64,000 nt of DNA from Paracoccus chinensis (GTDB lineage Bacteria; Pseudomonadota; Alphaproteobacteria; Rhodobacterales; Rhodobacteraceae): positions 1 to 64,000 of the forward strand of contig NZ_FNGE01000012.1 in the NCBI RefSeq assembly GCF_900102885.1, in the 5' to 3' direction. This document shows, one piece after another, positions 1-9,854 of this stretch (the first letter of the stretch is position 1; each line of letters begins with the position of its first letter). The notes below the pieces were generated by a model. That model did not search any database, was not told the origin of the DNA, and saw nothing but the letters and a program-made list of their open reading frames with translations. The translations under genes and the position numbers were made by a program.

Positions 1-232
1 CCGCCAGCGCCACGCGGGCCAGCGCTTCACCGCCGCCGCCAGCCGCGCCAAGCTGTTCGCGAGCGAGGCTGCGGGGCGCATCGCCGATGCCGCGATCCAG
101 ATCCACGGCGGCTACGGCTACACGAAAGACTTCCCGCTGGAGCGATACGCCCGCGACCTGCGGATCATGCGGATCTACGAGGGCTCGTCCGAGATCCAGC
201 GCAACATCATCGCGGGCCAGCTGCTTTCCTGA
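1..232 (+). CDS. Acyl-CoA dehydrogenase, C-terminal fragment
   Basis: The gene enters from the left edge and only its last 76 codons are visible (frame starting at base 2, TGA at 230-232). The residues include [21 protein letters not shown] and end in [18 protein letters not shown], the hallmark C-terminal helical domain of FAD-dependent acyl-CoA dehydrogenases. Such enzymes oxidise an acyl-CoA to the 2-enoyl-CoA and pass electrons to ETF. The substrate cannot be told from this fragment. It lies 11 nt upstream of hutU and may be co-transcribed with it, although it has no established role in histidine breakdown. Confidence 0.93.
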   Translation, partial: RQRHAGQRFTAAASRAKLFASEAAGRIADAAIQIHGGYGYTKDFPLERYARDLRIMRIYEGSSEIQRNIIAGQLLS

Positions 233-243
233 AAGGACCGGAC

Positions 244-1926
244 ATGAACAACCCCCGTCACAACATCCGCGACGTCTTCCCCCCGACCGGCACCAAGATT
301 TCCGCGAAAAGCTGGCTGACCGAGGCGCCGCTGCGGATGCTGATGAACAACCTGCATCCCGACGTGGCCGAGAATCCGCACGAGCTGGTCGTCTATGGCG
401 GCATCGGCCGGGCGGCGCGGACCTGGGACGACTTCGACCGGATCGTCGAGTCCTTGCGCAAGCTGAACGAGGACGAGACGCTGCTGGTCCAGTCCGGCAA
501 GCCCGTGGGCGTCTTCCGCACCCACAAGGACGCGCCGCGGGTGCTGATCGCCAACTCGAACCTGGTGCCGCACTGGGCGAACTGGGACCATTTCAACGAG
601 CTCGACAAGAAGGGCTTGGCCATGTACGGCCAGATGACCGCGGGCTCGTGGATCTACATCGGCACGCAGGGCATCGTTCAGGGCACCTACGAGACCTTCG
701 CCGAGGCCGGCCGCCAGCACTACGGCGGCGATCTCAAGGGCAAGTGGATCCTGACGGCGGGCCTGGGCGGGATGGGCGGCGCACAGCCGCTGGCCGCCGT
801 GATGGCCGGGGCCTGCTGCCTGGCCGTCGAATGCGACGAGACCCGCGCCGACTTCCGCATCCGCACCCGCTATTGCGACGCCAAGGCTCATTCGCTGGAC
901 GAGGCGCTGGCCATGATCGCGGACTGGACCGCCAGGGGCGAGGCCAGGTCCGTGGCCCTGATCGGCAACGCCGCCGAGGTCTTCCCGGAACTCGTCCGCC
1001 GCATGAAGGCGGGCGGACCCCGGCCCGACATCGTGACCGACCAGACCTCGGCCCATGATCCCCTGCACGGCTACCTGCCGAAAGGCTGGACCGTCGCGGA
1101 ATGGCGCGCCAAGCAGGAAACCGGCCCCAAGGCCGTCGAGGTCGCCGCCCGCGCGTCCATGAAGGACCACGTCGCGGCCATGGTCGATTTCTGGAACGCG
1201 GGCGTGCCCACGCTCGACTACGGCAACAACATCCGCCAGGTCGCGCTGGAGGAGGGGCTGGAAAACGCCTTCGCCTTTCCCGGCTTCGTGCCCGCCTATA
1301 TCCGCCCGCTCTTCTGCCGCGGCGTCGGTCCCTTCCGCTGGGCGGCGCTGTCGGGCGACCCCGAGGACATCTACAAGACCGACGCGAAGATGAAGGAGCT
1401 GTTCCCCGAGAACGAGCACCTGCACCGCTGGCTGGACATGGCGCGCGAGCGCATTGCCTTCCAGGGCCTGCCCGCGCGCATCATGTGGATCGGCCTCGGC
1501 GACCGTCACCGCGCGGGCCTTGCCATCAACGAGATGGTGCGGAACGGCGAACTGAAGGCGCCCGTGGTGATCGGCCGCGACCACCTCGACTCGGGCTCGG
1601 TCGCCTCGCCCAACCGCGAGACCGAGGCGATGAAGGACGGATCGGACGCCGTGTCGGACTGGCCTCTGCTCAATGCGCTGCTGAACACCGCCTCGGGTGC
1701 GACCTGGGTGTCGCTGCACCACGGCGGCGGCGTCGGCATGGGCTTCAGCCAGCATTCCGGCATGGTGATCTGCTGCGACGGCACCGCCGACGCCGACCGC
1801 CGGATCGAGCGCGTGCTGTGGAACGACCCGGCCACGGGCGTCATGCGCCACGCCGACGCGGGCTATGACATCGCGCTGGACTGCGCGCGCGAGCATGGGC
1901 TGAACCTGCCGGGCATCCTCAAGTGA
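244..1926 (+). CDS. hutU: Urocanate hydratase (urocanase)
   Basis: Urocanase converts urocanate to 4-imidazolone-5-propionate, the second step of histidine degradation, using tightly bound NAD+ in the cytoplasm. The 560-aa protein has the usual family length. Recognisable blocks are the N-terminal [14 protein letters not shown], the NAD-binding [12 protein letters not shown] near residue 178, and the [20 protein letters not shown] segment that carries the active-site region. The ATG at 244 follows a purine-rich GAAAGGA. The stop codon overlaps the GTG start of hutD, so the two are translationally coupled. hutH, hutI and a hutC repressor are not in the window and are probably elsewhere or upstream. 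Confidence 0.97.
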   Translation: MNNPRHNIRDVFPPTGTKISAKSWLTEAPLRMLMNNLHPDVAENPHELVVYGGIGRAARTWDDFDRIVESLRKLNEDETLLVQSGKPVGVFRTHKDAPRVLIANSNLVPHWANWDHFNELDKKGLAMYGQMTAGSWIYIGTQGIVQGTYETFAEAGRQHYGGDLKGKWILTAGLGGMGGAQPLAAVMAGACCLAVECDETRADFRIRTRYCDAKAHSLDEALAMIADWTARGEARSVALIGNAAEVFPELVRRMKAGGPRPDIVTDQTSAHDPLHGYLPKGWTVAEWRAKQETGPKAVEVAARASMKDHVAAMVDFWNAGVPTLDYGNNIRQVALEEGLENAFAFPGFVPAYIRPLFCRGVGPFRWAALSGDPEDIYKTDAKMKELFPENEHLHRWLDMARERIAFQGLPARIMWIGLGDRHRAGLAINEMVRNGELKAPVVIGRDHLDSGSVASPNRETEAMKDGSDAVSDWPLLNALLNTASGATWVSLHHGGGVGMGFSQHSGMVICCDGTADADRRIERVLWNDPATGVMRHADAGYDIALDCAREHGLNLPGILK

Positions 1927-2489
1927 GGCTTGTGCGTCGAGGCGAGGGCAGGGCCACCCGCTGGAAGAACGGCGGGGGCGTCACGCATGAACTGGCCGTC
2001 TGGCCGGACGGCGCGGACCTGTCCGGCTTCGACGCGCGGCTGTCGATGGCCGAGGTGGCGGCGGACGGCCCCTTCTCGGCCTTCCCCGGCATCGACCGCA
2101 CGCTGGCTGTGCTGCAGGGCGGGCCGATGCGCCTGTTCTTCGGCGGCGCCGAGGTCGCCGTGACGGCGGACGGCCCGCCCCTGTCCTTCCCGGGCGAGGC
2201 GCCGGTCCATGCGGGCCTTGACGCAGGCCCGGTGCTGGATCTCAACATCATGACCCGGCGCGGGGCCTTCTCGCACCGGATGGTCGAGCTTTCGCCGGGC
2301 GACGGCCTGCCGGACGGAACGGTCGCGCTGGTCGCCCGGGGCGCCGTGTCGGCCGCGGGCTTCGACCTTGCGCCCGGCGACGCGCTGCTGGCCGAGGGCG
2401 CAGGAACGATGCAGGGCAGGGTGGATCGGGGCAGGCCCCTTGCGGTGGTCCTCGACTGCCCGGAAAACAGGCAGGACGCCCGGTCATGA
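1923..2489 (+). CDS. hutD: HutD family protein
   Basis: HutD is a small cupin-fold protein found in hut operons. It is thought to limit histidine catabolism, perhaps by sensing a pathway intermediate; the mechanism is not settled. The 188-aa product shows the family signature [16 protein letters not shown] near the N terminus and [20 protein letters not shown] after it. The start is a GTG at 1923 inside the hutU stop (GTGA overlap), which supports coupling. No other hut gene follows; the next gene is an ABC substrate-binding protein 136 bp away. Confidence 0.9.
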   Translation: MRLVRRGEGRATRWKNGGGVTHELAVWPDGADLSGFDARLSMAEVAADGPFSAFPGIDRTLAVLQGGPMRLFFGGAEVAVTADGPPLSFPGEAPVHAGLDAGPVLDLNIMTRRGAFSHRMVELSPGDGLPDGTVALVARGAVSAAGFDLAPGDALLAEGAGTMQGRVDRGRPLAVVLDCPENRQDARS

Positions 2490-2625
2490 CAAGGACCCGT
2501 TCCGGCGCGGCATCTTGTGACTTGCGATCCGGCCCGCATCACCGTCACGGTAACGCGCGCCACGACAAACCGTCCGGACAAGGCCGAGCCGCACGGATCA
2601 CCCAAGGCCACGACAGGAGAGAAAG

Positions 2626-3438
2626 ATGACACTTCGCACCACCCTGCGCGCAGCCCTGTTCGGGGCGACGGCGCTGGCGCTGACCGCGACCGGCGCGCTG
2701 GCCGACATGCTGGAGGATATCAAGGCGGCGGGCAAGATCACCACCGCGACCGAGATGCATTATGCCCCCTTCGACATGCTGGAAAACGGCCAGTATGCCG
2801 GCTTCAACAAGGAGCTGTTCGACGAGGTCGCCAAGGAACTGGGCGTTGCCGCCGAATACCAGGACCTGCCCTGGGCCTCGATCCTGCCGGGCCTCGAGGT
2901 CAGCAAGTTCGACTTCGTGAATGCGCCCGTCACCATCACGCCCGAGCGGATGGAGCGTTACGCCTTCACCCTGCCGATCAGCGACGCGACCGTGGCGCTG
3001 GTGCAGCGCAAGGGCGGCGACCTGACCGCTCCTGCGGACATCAAGGGCAAGACCGTCGGCATCCAGAAGGGCACCGCGCAGGAAAAGCAGCTCGAGGCCT
3101 ATTCCGAGACGCTGGGCGGCTTCACCATCCGCGGCTACGGCTCGCCGGATGAAGCCTATGCCGACCTGGCCGCCGGCCGCCTGGACGCGGTCGCGGGCTC
3201 GGCCCCTAACCTCGCCTATCTGGCCAAGACCCGCCCCGACGTCTTCGAGACCATCCAGCCGCCCTTCGGCGAGCCCAAGTACTTCGCGTGGGTGACCCGC
3301 AAGGAGGGCTCGGAGGCGCTGATCGAGGCCATGAACGCCGCCCTGGTCAAGATCCAGGACGACGGACGTCTGGCCGCGATGCAGGAAAAATGGTTCGGCA
3401 CCGCGACGGCGCTGCCCAAGGAAATGCCTGCGATGTGA
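2626..3438 (+). CDS. Amino-acid ABC transporter, periplasmic substrate-binding protein
   Basis: A 270-aa solute-binding protein of the polar amino-acid family (SBP_bac_3, HisJ/GlnH type). It has a clear signal peptide of about 26 residues ending in GALA before DMLEDIK. The mature part shows the lobe pattern DMLENGQYAGFNKELFDEVAKE and the typical DLAAGRLDAV hinge-region motif. It would capture its ligand in the periplasm and deliver it to the two permeases directly downstream. Position after hutUD suggests histidine or urocanate, but the dehydratase at the other end of the operon suggests a hydroxylated acid, so the substrate is open. A GGAGAG ribosome binding site precedes the ATG. Confidence 0.92.
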   Translation: MTLRTTLRAALFGATALALTATGALADMLEDIKAAGKITTATEMHYAPFDMLENGQYAGFNKELFDEVAKELGVAAEYQDLPWASILPGLEVSKFDFVNAPVTITPERMERYAFTLPISDATVALVQRKGGDLTAPADIKGKTVGIQKGTAQEKQLEAYSETLGGFTIRGYGSPDEAYADLAAGRLDAVAGSAPNLAYLAKTRPDVFETIQPPFGEPKYFAWVTRKEGSEALIEAMNAALVKIQDDGRLAAMQEKWFGTATALPKEMPAM

Positions 3439-3491
3439 TCCCCGTGGGCGGGCCCGTGCACGGCCCGCCCGCATCTCCCGAAGGGCGCTGA

Positions 3492-4139
3492 ATGTTCTCG
3501 TTCCAGACGATCATCGACAACCTGCCCGTGCTGGCCGCCTCGGCCCGCTACACGCTGCTGATCTCGGGCGCGGGCTGCTTTCTGGGGCTGATCTTCGGTG
3601 CCCTGATCTGCGTGGCCGCCGTGTCGCGCGCCTCGGCCGCGCGCGCCTTCGCGGGGGTTTATGTCAGCTTCTTCCGCGGCGTGCCCCTGCTGATCCAGCT
3701 GCTGCTGGCCTTCTACCTTCTGCCGCTGGTGGGCGTGAACGTCCCGGCGCTCGCCGCCGCCATCTTCACCGTGGGCCTCTGCGCCGCCGCCTATATCAGC
3801 GAGATCCTGCGCGGCGCGCTGAACGCCATTCCCCGGGGGCAGGCCGAGGCCGCGATGGCCGTGGGCCTTGCGCCCCGCGATATCTGGACCCGGATCCTTC
3901 TGCCGCAGGCGCTGAAGATCTCGATGCCCGCGCTGGTCAACGAGCTGATCCTTCTGGTCAAGGCGTCCTCGCTGGTGACGGTCGTGGGCATCGTGGAAAT
4001 CACCCGGATGAGCCAGGCCATCGCCTCGGCCACCTACCGCCCGCTGGAAATCTACCTGACCGCCGCCTTCCTGTATCTGGCGATCAACCTCGTCATTGCA
4101 GCCCTCGGCCGCAACCTGGAACGGAGGCTCGCCTGGTGA
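3492..4139 (+). CDS. Amino-acid ABC transporter permease (HisM/HisQ family)
   Basis: A 215-aa inner-membrane protein with about five hydrophobic segments and the EAA loop (AEAAMAVGLAPRDIWTRILLPQAL), the contact site for the ATPase. The N-terminal YVSFFRGVPLLIQLLLAFY stretch is the usual TM2 region of the His/Glu/Gln family. It forms a heterodimeric channel with the next gene. Its stop codon overlaps the start of that gene (4136), a sign of tight co-translation. Confidence 0.93.
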   Translation: MFSFQTIIDNLPVLAASARYTLLISGAGCFLGLIFGALICVAAVSRASAARAFAGVYVSFFRGVPLLIQLLLAFYLLPLVGVNVPALAAAIFTVGLCAAAYISEILRGALNAIPRGQAEAAMAVGLAPRDIWTRILLPQALKISMPALVNELILLVKASSLVTVVGIVEITRMSQAIASATYRPLEIYLTAAFLYLAINLVIAALGRNLERRLAW

Positions 4140-4804
4140 TGGAGTTCGACCTTTTCCGCGAATACGGCCCGGCGCTGCTGCGGGGCCTCAGCGTCACGAT
4201 CTTCTGCTGGATCGTGGGCACGGCCTGCGCCATGGCGCTGGGCTTCGTGCTGGCGCTGGTCCAGCGCGGCGTGTCCGCCCGTCCGGTCCAATGGATCCTG
4301 CGCGCCTATGTCGAGTTCATCCGCGGCACGCCCTTCCTCGTGCAGCTGTTTGTCCTGTATTACGGCGCGCCCATGCTGGGGCTGCGGCTGGACGCCATGC
4401 CCGCGGGGCTTCTGGGCCTGACGATCTACGGCAGCCCCTATTTCGCGGAAATCTTCCGCGCGGGCCTGAACGCCGTTCCCGTGGGCCAGATCGAGGCCGC
4501 CCGTGCCATGGGCTTTGCCCCCGCGACCATCCTGCGGCGGATCATGATCCCCGTGATGCTGGTCTCGGCGCTGCCCGCGCTGGTCAACTTCTCGATCATC
4601 CTGACCAAGGAAACCGTGATCCTGTCGATGATCACCGTCCCCGAGATCATGTTCGAAACCCAGACCATGATGGCCGAAACCTTCGCCTTCGCGGAATCGA
4701 CCCTGGTGCTGGCGCTGTTCTTCTGGGTCTTCGTCGAGACGATCTCGCGCATCGGGCGTCGGCTGGAACGCCGCGCCACCCATTACCTGCTGGACCGGAG
4801 CTGA
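4136..4804 (+). CDS. Amino-acid ABC transporter permease (HisM/HisQ family)
   Basis: The second membrane subunit of the polar amino-acid importer, 222 aa. It shows the same architecture as its neighbour: [20 protein letters not shown] near residue 60 and the EAA loop [21 protein letters not shown]. It starts at a GTG (4136) overlapping the stop of the upstream permease by 4 nt. Together with the ATPase at 4809 and the binding protein at 2626 it makes a complete importer. Confidence 0.93.
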   Translation: MMEFDLFREYGPALLRGLSVTIFCWIVGTACAMALGFVLALVQRGVSARPVQWILRAYVEFIRGTPFLVQLFVLYYGAPMLGLRLDAMPAGLLGLTIYGSPYFAEIFRAGLNAVPVGQIEAARAMGFAPATILRRIMIPVMLVSALPALVNFSIILTKETVILSMITVPEIMFETQTMMAETFAFAESTLVLALFFWVFVETISRIGRRLERRATHYLLDRS

Positions 4805-4808
4805 AGCC

Positions 4809-5618
<810 letters not shown>

Positions 5619-5690
5619 TCGGGGTCGGCCTTGACGGCGGGGGCTGCGGCATGGTCCGCTTCGCCGCCGCAGCCAAGCCCCGGACCCACC

Positions 5691-7223
5691 ATGTCGCCTG
5701 ACGAAAACCCCGCCATCCTCCTGAACCCCGCCGACAGCGTGGCCGTCGCCCTTCGCAGCCTGAAGGCGGGCGAGGCCACGGGCCCCGGCGGCCCCGTCGC
5801 GGTCGAGCCGATCCCGCGCGGCCACAAGATCGCGCTCCGCGCCATTGCCGAGGGCGAGGAGGTGCGCAAGTTCGGGCAGGTGATCGGCCTGGCCTCGCGC
5901 CCCATCGCGCCGGGCGAGCACGTCCACCTGCAGAACCTCGCGATGGTCGAAAGCCACCCCGACCATGCCTTCTGCGTGGAAAACCGTGATCCCGGCCTTC
6001 TGCCCGAGGCCGAGCGGGCGAGCTTCATGGGCTATGACCGGGGTTTCGGCGGGGTGGGGACGCGCAACTACATCGGCGTGATCTCGACCGTGAACTGCTC
6101 GGCCACCGTGTCGCGCTACATCGCCGAGCACTTCAACCGGCAGGGCGGGCTTCAGGGCTTCGACAACGTGGACGGCGTGGTCGCGCTGACCCACGGCAGC
6201 GGCTGCGCCATCGGCACCAAGGGCGAGGGCTACGAATACCTGACCCGCGTCATCAAGGGCTATGCCACGCATCCGAACTTCGGTGGCATCCTGATGATCG
6301 GGCTGGGCTGCGAGGTGAACCAGATCCGCCCCATCATGGAGCATTACAAGCTGGAGGAAAGCGACCGCTTCCGCACCATGACGATCCAGCAGCTGGGCGG
6401 CACGCGGAAGACCATCGAGGCCGCCTGCGACATGATCCGCCAGATGCTGCCGCAGGTGAATGCGGCCCGGCGCAGCCCGCAGTCGCTGCGCCACCTCAAG
6501 GTTGCGCTCGAATGCGGCGGCTCGGACGGCTATTCGGGAATCACCGCGAACCCGGCGCTGGGCTACGCCTCGGACCTGCTGGTGCGGCACGGCGCGACCA
6601 CCGTCCTGTCGGAAACGCCCGAGATCTACGGCGCCGAGCACCTGCTGACGCGGCGCGCGAAATCGCCCGAGGTCGCGCAGAAGCTGCTGGACCGGATCGA
6701 CTGGTGGCGCGACTACACCTCGCGCAACGGGGCGGAACTGAACAACAACCCCTCCTTCGGGAACAAGGAAGGCGGGCTGACGACGATCCTGGAAAAGTCC
6801 TTGGGGGCGGTTGCCAAGGGCGGGTCCATGCCGCTGAACGCGGTCTATGAATATGCCGAACCCGTGACGGCGCAGGGCTTCACCTTCATGGACACGCCCG
6901 GCTACGACCCGGCCGCCGTGACGGGGCAGGTGGCGGGCGGCTGCAATGTCGTCTGCTTCACCACCGGGCGCGGCTCGGTGTCCGGCTGGAAGCCCGCGCC
7001 CACCATCAAGATCGCCACCAACACCGCCATGTTTGAACACATGCGCGAGGACATGGACATCAACTGCGGCGACATCGCCCGCGGCACCGACACCATCGAG
7101 GCCGCGGGACAGCGCATCTTCGACCTGATCCTCGCCGTCGCCTCGGGCGAGAAGACGGTGTCCGAGCAGTTCGACTATGGCGACAACGAGTTCGTGCCCT
7201 GGCAGGTCGGCGCGATCACCTGA
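5691..7223 (+). CDS. Altronate/galactarate dehydratase-family enzyme (UxaA/GarD)
   Basis: A 510-aa member of the UxaA/GarD family, which dehydrates sugar acids or other hydroxy acids with a divalent metal. The N-terminal 90 residues form the SAF-like domain (IPRGHKIALRAIAEGEEVRKFGQ). The rest is the catalytic domain with THGSGCAIGTKGEGYEYL, the GLGCEVNQI motif and a C-terminal CVVCFTTGRGS-like segment (here GGCNVVCFTTGRGS). I chose ATG 5691 because the upstream TTG at 5631 adds 20 low-complexity residues outside the family. It is 72 bp behind an amino-acid-type ABC operon, an unusual partner for a sugar-acid enzyme. The true substrate could be a hydroxylated amino acid or a small hydroxy acid. 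Confidence 0.88.
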   Translation: MSPDENPAILLNPADSVAVALRSLKAGEATGPGGPVAVEPIPRGHKIALRAIAEGEEVRKFGQVIGLASRPIAPGEHVHLQNLAMVESHPDHAFCVENRDPGLLPEAERASFMGYDRGFGGVGTRNYIGVISTVNCSATVSRYIAEHFNRQGGLQGFDNVDGVVALTHGSGCAIGTKGEGYEYLTRVIKGYATHPNFGGILMIGLGCEVNQIRPIMEHYKLEESDRFRTMTIQQLGGTRKTIEAACDMIRQMLPQVNAARRSPQSLRHLKVALECGGSDGYSGITANPALGYASDLLVRHGATTVLSETPEIYGAEHLLTRRAKSPEVAQKLLDRIDWWRDYTSRNGAELNNNPSFGNKEGGLTTILEKSLGAVAKGGSMPLNAVYEYAEPVTAQGFTFMDTPGYDPAAVTGQVAGGCNVVCFTTGRGSVSGWKPAPTIKIATNTAMFEHMREDMDINCGDIARGTDTIEAAGQRIFDLILAVASGEKTVSEQFDYGDNEFVPWQVGAIT

Positions 7224-7235
7224 GGGGCTGGGCGG

Positions 7236-7847
7236 TCAGCCCGCCCGGCCCTTGCGCCCCAGCATCCGCGCCAGCGTGCCGTCGCGCCACATGGCTTCGT
7301 GGACGCCGACCATGACGATGTGCCCCGCGATCAGGATCGACAGCAGCCAGCCCAGTTCCCCGTGCAGCAGGCCGCCCAGGTTGACCATCCAGCCGATCGG
7401 CGGCTCCTGCGCGGGGAAGATCGTGAAGCCGAAGGGCGCGAAGTCCCGGTTGTTGCCATAAGCCCGGATCAGCGCGATCGTGGGCACCGCCAGCATGACG
7501 ACATACAGCACCGCATGGCCCAGCGAGGCCGCGCGGCCCCAGAAATGGTGGCCATGGGCGGGGCGGTTGTTCCGGTTCGACAGCGCCCACAGGGCACGGA
7601 CCACGATCAGCAGGAACAGGATCGTGCCCACCGGCTGATGATAGGCGACAAAGGGCGAAAGCCAGGGCTGCTTGTCGAAGAGCAGGCGCAGGCCCATGCC
7701 GACGAACTGGTAAAGGACCAGCACCGCGATGGTCCAGTGAAGGACGCGGCTCATCCGGCCATAGACCGCATGCGTGTCGCGGAAGGGCAGGGACCCGGCA
7801 GCCTGGCCCCGCACGGGTGTCTGGATCACCTGTCGCGTGTCGGTCAT
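7236..7847 (-). CDS. Cytochrome b561 (CybB family)
   Basis: A 203-aa inner-membrane dihaem cytochrome b with four hydrophobic segments. Candidate haem ligands are in SRVLHWTIAVLVLYQF, FVAYHQPVGTILF, WGRAASLGHAVLY and ILIAGHIVMVGVHEAMW. CybB proteins exchange electrons with quinone and can protect against superoxide; some relatives reduce ferric iron. It is transcribed divergently from the siderophore operon with 141 bp between the starts. A role in siderophore-iron reduction is therefore possible but is inference. It is convergent with the dehydratase gene, with 12 bp between stops. Confidence 0.9.
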   Translation of the reverse strand: MTDTRQVIQTPVRGQAAGSLPFRDTHAVYGRMSRVLHWTIAVLVLYQFVGMGLRLLFDKQPWLSPFVAYHQPVGTILFLLIVVRALWALSNRNNRPAHGHHFWGRAASLGHAVLYVVMLAVPTIALIRAYGNNRDFAPFGFTIFPAQEPPIGWMVNLGGLLHGELGWLLSILIAGHIVMVGVHEAMWRDGTLARMLGRKGRAG

Positions 7848-7988
7848 CTGTACTCCTGCAATTATCGGTTTCTAGGGAACCCTACCGCGAATTGTGGCGC
7901 AGGTCCAAAGGGCTGGCGGAAAGTTGACTAAATTCGTTGCCGGGACTAAGCCGCCTCCTGCGGATGCGCCGCAGGCCAGAGGCTCCCG

Positions 7989-9611
7989 ATGGACGACTTC
8001 TCGACTGACATTCCCCGCCAGCCGTGGCCGGACGACTTTGCCGCGCGTTACCGCGCCAGGGGCCATTGGCGCGGCGAGAGTTTCGGGGATGTCCTGCGCG
8101 CCCGCGCCGCCGAGCATCCCGACCGCATCGCCGTCACGGCGGGCGAGACGAACCTCAGCTATGCCGACCTGCTGGCGCGGGCCGAATCCGCGGCGGGCGG
8201 CTACCTGTCGCTGGGCCTGCAGCCGGGTGACCGGGTGATCGTCCAGCTACCGAACGTCGCGGGTTTCCTGCCCTCGGTCTTCGGCCTGTTCCTGGCCGGG
8301 CTGATCCCCGTCTATGCGCTGCCCGCGCATCGCCGCACCGAACTGATCCACTTCGCCCGCCGCGCCGGCGCCCGCGCGTTGGTCGTCACCGGGCGGTTCG
8401 AGGGCTTCGACTACGCCGCCCTTGCCGCCGAGGTGCAGGCCGAGGTGCCGCAACTTCGGCACGTTATCGTCGCGGGCGAAACCGGCCCCTTCGAGGGCCA
8501 CCCGCCTCCCGTCACCTTCCCGAAGGTGGACCCGTCAAAGGTCGCCTTCCTGCAGATTTCGGGCGGCTCGACGGGGCTGTCGAAGCTGATCCCCCGCACG
8601 CATGACGACTATATCTACAGCTTCCGCGCCAGTGCCGAGATCTGCGGCCTTGGTCCGGACTCGGTCTATCTCTGCGCTTTGCCGGCGGCGCATAACTTCC
8701 CCATGAGCTCGCCGGGCGTCTTCGGCACGCTTTACGCAGGCGGCCGGGTGGTCATGTGCCCGAACCCGAACCCCGAGACGGCCTTCTCGCTGATCGGGCG
8801 CGAGGGCGTCACGATCACCGGCGTCGTGCCCCCGCTCGCGCTGCTGTGGATGGAGGCCGCGCCGAAGACCCGCCACGACCTTTCCAGCCTGCAGGTCCTG
8901 CAGGTCGGCGGAGCCAAGTTCATGCCCGAGGCGGCAGCCAGGGTGCGCGGGACGCTCGGCTGCACGCTGCAGCAGGTCTTCGGCATGGCCGAGGGGCTGG
9001 TGAACTACACCCGGCTCGACGACCCCGAGGAGATCATTGTCAACACCCAGGGGCGACCCATCAGCCCCGACGACGAGGTGCTGGTGCTGGACGACGCGGG
9101 CAATCCCGTGCCCGATGGCACCCCCGGCCACCTGCTGACCCGCGGCCCCTACACGATCCGCGCCTATCACAACGAACCGTCCGCGAACGCCCGCAGCTTC
9201 ACCCCGGATGGCTTCTACCGCACCGGCGACATCGTCAAGCGCCTGCCCGGCGGCTACCTGTCCGTGCAGGGCCGCGCGGGCGACCATATCAACCGCGCGG
9301 GCGAGAAGATCTCGGCCGAGGAGGTCGAGGACCATCTGCTCGCCCATCCGCAGGTCTATGACGCGACGGTGGTGTCCATCCCCGACCCGCACCTGGGCGA
9401 ACGTATCTGCGCCTTCGTCATCCCGCGCGAACCGTGCCCGCGTGCGCCCGAGATCAAGGCCTTCGTCCGTGCCCGCGGCATCGCCGAGTTCAAGGTGCCC
9501 GACCAGATCGTCTTCGTGCCCGAATTCAAGACCACCGCAGTGGGCAAGGTCAGCCGCAACGTGCTGCGGGCGGAACTGCGGGCGCGCTACCTGGCAGAGG
9601 AAAACGCATGA
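7989..9611 (+). CDS. entE: 2,3-dihydroxybenzoate-AMP ligase (EntE/DhbE type)
   Basis: A 540-aa stand-alone adenylating enzyme that activates an aryl acid and loads it on an aryl carrier protein. The P-loop is SGGSTGLSK near residue 192 and the hinge and C-terminal lysine region is [10 protein letters not shown]. The aryl-acid pocket motif HNFPMSSPG begins at His235. The Asn after His is typical of aryl-acid ligases, and Ser at the last pocket position matches DHB enzymes, where salicylate ligases usually have Cys. [21 protein letters not shown] is nearly identical to DhbE as I recall it. The gene overlaps the next start by ATGA. Product assignment is strong; DHB over salicylate is inferred from those residues. 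Confidence 0.93.
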   Translation: MDDFSTDIPRQPWPDDFAARYRARGHWRGESFGDVLRARAAEHPDRIAVTAGETNLSYADLLARAESAAGGYLSLGLQPGDRVIVQLPNVAGFLPSVFGLFLAGLIPVYALPAHRRTELIHFARRAGARALVVTGRFEGFDYAALAAEVQAEVPQLRHVIVAGETGPFEGHPPPVTFPKVDPSKVAFLQISGGSTGLSKLIPRTHDDYIYSFRASAEICGLGPDSVYLCALPAAHNFPMSSPGVFGTLYAGGRVVMCPNPNPETAFSLIGREGVTITGVVPPLALLWMEAAPKTRHDLSSLQVLQVGGAKFMPEAAARVRGTLGCTLQQVFGMAEGLVNYTRLDDPEEIIVNTQGRPISPDDEVLVLDDAGNPVPDGTPGHLLTRGPYTIRAYHNEPSANARSFTPDGFYRTGDIVKRLPGGYLSVQGRAGDHINRAGEKISAEEVEDHLLAHPQVYDATVVSIPDPHLGERICAFVIPREPCPRAPEIKAFVRARGIAEFKVPDQIVFVPEFKTTAVGKVSRNVLRAELRARYLAEENA

Positions 9612-9853
9612 TCACCAAGGCCCCGATCACCAGGGAACTCATGCGCGCGGACATCGCGAAGATGCTGCACATGCAGCCCGAAGAGGTGCAGGACGACGAC
9701 AACCTGCCGGATCTCGGCCTCGACTCGCTGCGGCTGATGAAGCTGGTGCTTGGCTGGGAAGAGGCGGGGCTCAAGGCCGACTTCGGGCTTTTCGCGGAAC
9801 ATGGCACACTTGGCGAATGGTGGCAGGCCATCGAAGCCCAGCAGGCGGGCTGA
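9608..9853 (+). CDS. Free-standing aryl carrier protein
   Basis: An 81-aa carrier protein that should hold the activated aryl acid as a thioester on a phosphopantetheine arm attached to Ser40, in the motif [14 protein letters not shown]. Start ATG 9608 overlaps the entE stop (ATGA), and its own stop at 9851-9853 is one base before the NRPS start. In enterobactin and bacillibactin systems this domain is fused to an isochorismatase (EntB/DhbB). Here no isochorismatase domain is present. It is too short for many gene finders. Confidence 0.85.
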   Translation: MITKAPITRELMRADIAKMLHMQPEEVQDDDNLPDLGLDSLRLMKLVLGWEEAGLKADFGLFAEHGTLGEWWQAIEAQQAG

Positions 9854-9854
9854 G

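Noticed and set aside
175-1896. Long open frames opposite hutU and other genes
   Set aside because: Shadow frames from high GC content; low-complexity Arg/Gly/His-rich translations without ribosome binding sites or known domains.
7848-7988. Iron-regulator site expected between b561 and entE
   Set aside because: I could not match any stretch to a Fur, Irr or RirA box; also GGAAC at 7878 has no matching -10.
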